From JAXGQD01 sp964574395 (GTDB lineage Bacteria > Bacillota > Clostridia > Saccharofermentanales > Fastidiosipilaceae), in assembly GCA_964574395.1 (NCBI GenBank), contig CAZNNL010000066.1, positions 1 through 8,966 on the forward strand: a stretch of 8,966 nt of DNA. Direction: 5' to 3'. This document shows positions 5,730 through 8,966 of the stretch, piece by piece; position 1 is the stretch's first letter; each line of letters starts with the position of its first letter. The notes beneath the pieces are model-generated. The model saw only the letters and a list, made by a program, of their open reading frames with translations. It did no database searches and was not told the DNA's origin. The position numbers and the translations under genes are program-made.

Positions 5730-7553
5730 ATGTCATTACCTAATAGAAACGAAATTCCAGAAGCCTTAACGTGGGATTTATCCTATTTGTTTGAAACTCC
5801 TGTGCACTATGAAGAAGCTGTTGGTGCACTCAACAAGCAGGTGAAAGACTTTGCCGAAACGTATCAAGACAAAATCGCGAATTCGCATGATTCGTCACTG
5901 ATTATTGCAGCCATTCAAGATTATGAACAAATGGCCATCATAATCGATCACTGCGGAAACTACGTCAGTTTGGCTGCCAGCGTAGATTATGGCAATCAGG
6001 AAAACGGCGAACGTGAACTGTTGTTTAGCAATCTTTACGCAGACCTTAACGCTCAAATGAGTTTTTTCGATGCGGAACTTAAACAAGTCAGCGAAATCAC
6101 TCTCAGCGAAGTTGCTAAACAAGCACCAAATTACCAAAACTTCATCCAAGATCTCATCGAAGCGATTCCACACACGCTCTCCCCAGAATCTGAAAGACTC
6201 CTCGCAGAATTCAGACCGCTATTTGAGCTTCCTGAGTATGCGTACCAACAAACGAAGTTGGCCGACATGACTTTTGAATCATTTGAAGCGGAGGGCGAAA
6301 CTAAAGCGCTAAGCTTTGTGCTTTACGAAAACAACTACTGCCACTCGACAGATACCGAAACTAGGCGCAAGTCGTTTAAGAACTTTTCGGAGACATTGGC
6401 TAAGTACAAGCATACGATTGCGGCGGATTATTTTGCCAGAGTACAAGCAGAGAAGACCGAATCGCGACTGCGTGGCTTTGATTCCGTGATTGATATGTTA
6501 TTAGATCGGCAAAAAGTCAGCCTAGACCTCTACAACCGCCAAATCGACCTCATTATGAGCGAGCTCGCTCCACACATGCGACGCTACGCCAAACTCCTAC
6601 AACGCTATTACGGTTTAGACGAAATACGCTATTCCGACTTGAAACTGGCATTCGATCCAGCCTATTCACCGAAAGTTGATTTAGCAGATGCTAAAACTTA
6701 TATCAAAGAAGCCTTGGCTGTTTTCGGTTCTGAGTATTCTGGGATAGTTGAACAAGCTTTACAAGAGCGCAGAATTGATTACGCACAAAACGCAGGAAAA
6801 TCAACTGGCGGTTTTTGCGCTTCACCCTATCAAAAAGGTGGCTACATCCTGCTCAATTGGGGCGGGGAACTAAGTGAAGTCTTTACTTTGGCCCATGAGC
6901 TAGGGCATTTAGCACACTTCACGCTGGCGCAAGACGAGCAAGCTTACTTAGCAAGTGAGTGCTCCTGGTACCTAGTGGAGGCGCCCTCAACTTGTAATGA
7001 GATGCTGCTTTCAAATTACTTGCTAGATCAGAATTCTGAGGATGCACGTTTTCGCCGTTGGGTCATGGCATCGATGGTCAGCAACACCTACTACCATAAC
7101 TTTGTGACGCACCTCTTAGAAGCCGCCTATCAACGCGAAGTTTACCGTGCGGTAGACGCTGGCAAAGTCTTACAAGCAGATGATTTGTCCGCAATTTTCC
7201 AATCCGTTCTCGAAGAATTTTGGGGTGATGCGGTAGTCTTGGATGAAGGCAGCGAACTAACGTGGATGCGTCAGCCACACTACTATAGTGGACTTTATCC
7301 TTACACCTATAGCGCTGGCTTGACGATATCAACTGCTGTGAGCAGACGCATTGTGAGTGAAGGTCAGTTGGCTGTTGATGATTGGCTGGCTGCATTACGC
7401 GCCGGTGGCACCTTGCGTCCGCTTGATTTTGCCCTTAAAGCTGGGGTTGCGATTGATACGGATCAACCCTTGCGTGAAACGATTGCCTATATTGGCGACT
7501 TAATTAGTGAAGTGGATGCACTTTTGCCAGCCTCTGAAACTTTTCAGAAGTAA
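5730..7553 (+). CDS. pepF: Oligoendopeptidase F (M3 family zinc metallopeptidase)
   Basis: The 607-residue length and sequence fit PepF, a cytoplasmic enzyme that cleaves short peptides and helps in peptide use and turnover. The N-terminus has the typical start (EIPEALTWDLSYLFE, 8-22). The helical lobe occupies roughly 30-350. The zinc site is HELGH at 389-393 with the third ligand most likely E417 in VEAPST, 24 residues beyond H393. The C-terminal QPHYYSGLYPYTYSAG stretch contains the His and Tyr residues that bind substrate in M3 enzymes, and GGFCASPYQKGGYILLNW (360-377) precedes the active site as usual. No signal peptide is seen. The chosen ATG is at 5730; an ATG at 5726 is in another frame. 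The ribosome site is weak (AAAGAGA at 5716-5722). The gene leads an apparent two-gene unit with the rRNA methyltransferase gene 12 nt downstream. All key residues are present. Confidence 0.96.
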   Translation: MSLPNRNEIPEALTWDLSYLFETPVHYEEAVGALNKQVKDFAETYQDKIANSHDSSLIIAAIQDYEQMAIIIDHCGNYVSLAASVDYGNQENGERELLFSNLYADLNAQMSFFDAELKQVSEITLSEVAKQAPNYQNFIQDLIEAIPHTLSPESERLLAEFRPLFELPEYAYQQTKLADMTFESFEAEGETKALSFVLYENNYCHSTDTETRRKSFKNFSETLAKYKHTIAADYFARVQAEKTESRLRGFDSVIDMLLDRQKVSLDLYNRQIDLIMSELAPHMRRYAKLLQRYYGLDEIRYSDLKLAFDPAYSPKVDLADAKTYIKEALAVFGSEYSGIVEQALQERRIDYAQNAGKSTGGFCASPYQKGGYILLNWGGELSEVFTLAHELGHLAHFTLAQDEQAYLASECSWYLVEAPSTCNEMLLSNYLLDQNSEDARFRRWVMASMVSNTYYHNFVTHLLEAAYQREVYRAVDAGKVLQADDLSAIFQSVLEEFWGDAVVLDEGSELTWMRQPHYYSGLYPYTYSAGLTISTAVSRRIVSEGQLAVDDWLAALRAGGTLRPLDFALKAGVAIDTDQPLRETIAYIGDLISEVDALLPASETFQK

Positions 7554-7558
7554 AGGAG
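7552..7558 (+). promoter_or_regulatory. Ribosome binding site supporting the GTG start of the methyltransferase
   Basis: AAAGGAG overlaps the pepF stop codon and lies 7 nt before the GTG at 7566. A second in-frame GTG at 7572 would be 13 nt away. This favours 7566 and suggests the two genes share a transcript. Confidence 0.75.
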
Positions 7559-7565
7559 CGTTAAG

Positions 7566-8966
7566 GTGTCGGTGCATCATATCGAGGAGCTTAGGTGCCG
7601 TGGTTTAAATCAGCATGGGCAAGGCGTTGCGAGCCTTGCTGATGGTTTGACTGTGTTTGTGAACGGTCTCATTCCAGGTGAACTGGCACGGGTTAAAGTC
7701 ATTACGCGTAAGAAGTCATATGCTATTGGCAAAATCATCAAACTTCTCAAACCTTCCCCTCAACGGTGCGAAGCTCCGTGTCCGGTTTTTGGTCGTTGCG
7801 GCGGTTGTACATTACAGCACATTAAATACGAAGCGCAATTACTTTTTAAGGCTGATCGAGTACGTGATGCTTTCGTTCGGATTGGTGGCTTTTCAGTAGA
7901 CGCGATTGAAAGATTATTGCCTCAAGGCAGTCTAGCTAATGCTACAGAACCCCCTTGGCATTATCGTGCTAAGTCACAGATGCCAATCCAAAGTGACGCT
8001 GGGCGAGCTGTGATTGGCTTTTATGCACTTGGAACACATGACGTTGTTGATAGTGATGCATGTCTCATTCAGGAGCAATCAGCAGATTTAGTGCGTGGCG
8101 TTCTACGTGATTGCTTGGAAAAGCAAACAGTATCGATTTATGACGAGCAGTCTGGACAAGGCTTACTACGTCATGTGATTGTACGGACGGGATTTTCGTC
8201 AAAAGACGTGCTTGTGGTTTTAGTTATAAATATGCGTGCTAGCGAATATGCTTATGAAGAAAAAGATTCTAGCATAAAACAATTTATACAGGCGTTTATG
8301 AATGAATGCAAGGACGTGCTGTCATCACATGGATACAATCTATCTTCGGTGTCGGTGAACCATAATACGCGCTCTGGAAACACAATTACAGGACAAGATT
8401 TTAGTTCATATTACTTTTCACATGATTTGGAAGAACGCATTTTAGGTTTGTCTTATCGCATCTCGCCAGCAGCTTTTTTTCAAGTAAACCCCAGACAAAC
8501 AGAGGATCTTTATTCTGCTGTACTAAAAGCAGCGAACTTGAATGGGCAGGAGCGTACATTTGATTTGTACTGTGGTACAGGCAGTATCAGCCTTCAGCTC
8601 GCTCGGTTCGCCAAGTCGGTTAAAGCATGTGAAACTGTCGCCCCAGCAATTGAAGATGCTAAGCGTAATGCTGAGCTAAATCAAATTAGTAATGTCGAAT
8701 TCCATGTCGGCAAAGCTGAGCACCTTGTCCCCCAATGGATTCAAGCTGGTGAGCACGCTGACGTCATCGTGGTTGATCCGCCGCGCAAGGGTTTAGATGC
8801 ATCCTTGGTTGAAACTCTACGTTTATCAAAAGCTGAACGCATCGTCTACGTCTCTTGTGATCCTGCAACATTGGCCAGGGACTGTAAGCTACTTTGTGCG
8901 GAGGGTTTGTACGCGCTGCGGAGCATTGAGGCGTTTGATATGTTTCCGCACTCGATGCACGTTGAG
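7566..8966 (+). CDS. rlmD: 23S rRNA (uracil-5-)-methyltransferase, RlmD/RlmCD type (C-terminus outside window)
   Basis: From GTG 7566 there are 467 codons to the window edge without a stop. The final FPHSMHVE matches the usual near-end motif, so only a few residues are missing. Residues 5-67 form a TRAM RNA-binding domain. C72, C78, C81 (C-x5-C-x2-C) and C166 should hold a [4Fe-4S] cluster, as in E. coli RlmD (RumA). The SAM-binding motif is DLYCGTG (333-339), VDPPRKG is at 403-409, and the nucleophile is C431 in VSCDPATLARD. The enzyme methylates C5 of a uridine in 23S rRNA, U1939 in RlmD. In Bacilli a single homologue (YefA/RlmCD) can modify both U747 and U1939, so the exact target is open; I use rlmD as the conventional name. 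An insert at about 225-258 makes it longer than the 433-residue E. coli protein. Expression probably depends on the pepF promoter. Confidence 0.93.
   Translation, partial: MSVHHIEELRCRGLNQHGQGVASLADGLTVFVNGLIPGELARVKVITRKKSYAIGKIIKLLKPSPQRCEAPCPVFGRCGGCTLQHIKYEAQLLFKADRVRDAFVRIGGFSVDAIERLLPQGSLANATEPPWHYRAKSQMPIQSDAGRAVIGFYALGTHDVVDSDACLIQEQSADLVRGVLRDCLEKQTVSIYDEQSGQGLLRHVIVRTGFSSKDVLVVLVINMRASEYAYEEKDSSIKQFIQAFMNECKDVLSSHGYNLSSVSVNHNTRSGNTITGQDFSSYYFSHDLEERILGLSYRISPAAFFQVNPRQTEDLYSAVLKAANLNGQERTFDLYCGTGSISLQLARFAKSVKACETVAPAIEDAKRNAELNQISNVEFHVGKAEHLVPQWIQAGEHADVIVVDPPRKGLDASLVETLRLSKAERIVYVSCDPATLARDCKLLCAEGLYALRSIEAFDMFPHSMHVE

Noticed and set aside
7078..7395. 105-codon minus-strand reading frame inside pepF
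   Set aside because: It is antisense to the conserved C-terminal part of pepF and has no start signal.
1..8966. Mobile element, defence system, CRISPR array or tRNA
   Set aside because: I found no transposase or integrase motifs, no regularly spaced repeats, no terminal repeats and no tRNA-like cloverleaf.

Overview
The window looks like chromosomal housekeeping DNA from a Bacillota (Firmicutes) bacterium, most likely of the class Bacilli. The evidence is the gene families present: a short PadR regulator coupled to a HAAS-type (DUF1700-like) protein, a DUF4003-like protein, an AzlC/AzlD pair, a diacylglycerol-type glucosyltransferase, oligoendopeptidase F and an iron-sulfur RlmD/RlmCD-type RNA methyltransferase. 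Strong AGGAGG-like ribosome sites and moderate GC (mid-40s percent by eye) agree with this. I could not fix the genus. I see no insertion sequence, prophage, CRISPR array, tRNA or rRNA.

Layout from left to right. (1) Positions 1-982, minus strand: a padR-type repressor gene followed, through an ATGA overlap, by a HAAS/DUF4097-type gene that runs off the left edge. A near-consensus promoter (TTGACA, 17 nt, TATATT) sits upstream and carries two AT-rich palindromes that look like operator sites. (2) Positions 983-1337: a 355-bp divergent intergenic region. (3) Positions 1338-3259, plus strand: a DUF4003-like gene and a ketopantoate-reductase-family gene 35 nt apart. (4) Positions 3279-5508, minus strand: a tightly packed set, glycosyltransferase then azlC then azlD, joined by ATGA and TAATG overlaps. 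It converges on the reductase gene with only 19 bp between. (5) Positions 5509-5729: a 221-bp divergent spacer. (6) Positions 5730-8966, plus strand: pepF and, 12 nt later, an rlmD-type 23S rRNA methyltransferase gene cut by the right edge a few residues before its expected end.

How the genes work together: the left module is probably a self-regulated PadR circuit controlling an envelope-associated HAAS/DUF4097 protein. The middle minus-strand set puts membrane glycolipid synthesis and a branched-chain amino acid exporter into one translationally coupled unit, an uncommon partnership. PepF and the RNA methyltransferase look like an ordinary two-gene transcription unit. Nothing here is clearly a new molecular system. 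The items most worth following are the glycosyltransferase-azlCD coupling, the palindromes at the padR promoter, and the DUF4003/reductase pair of unknown role.
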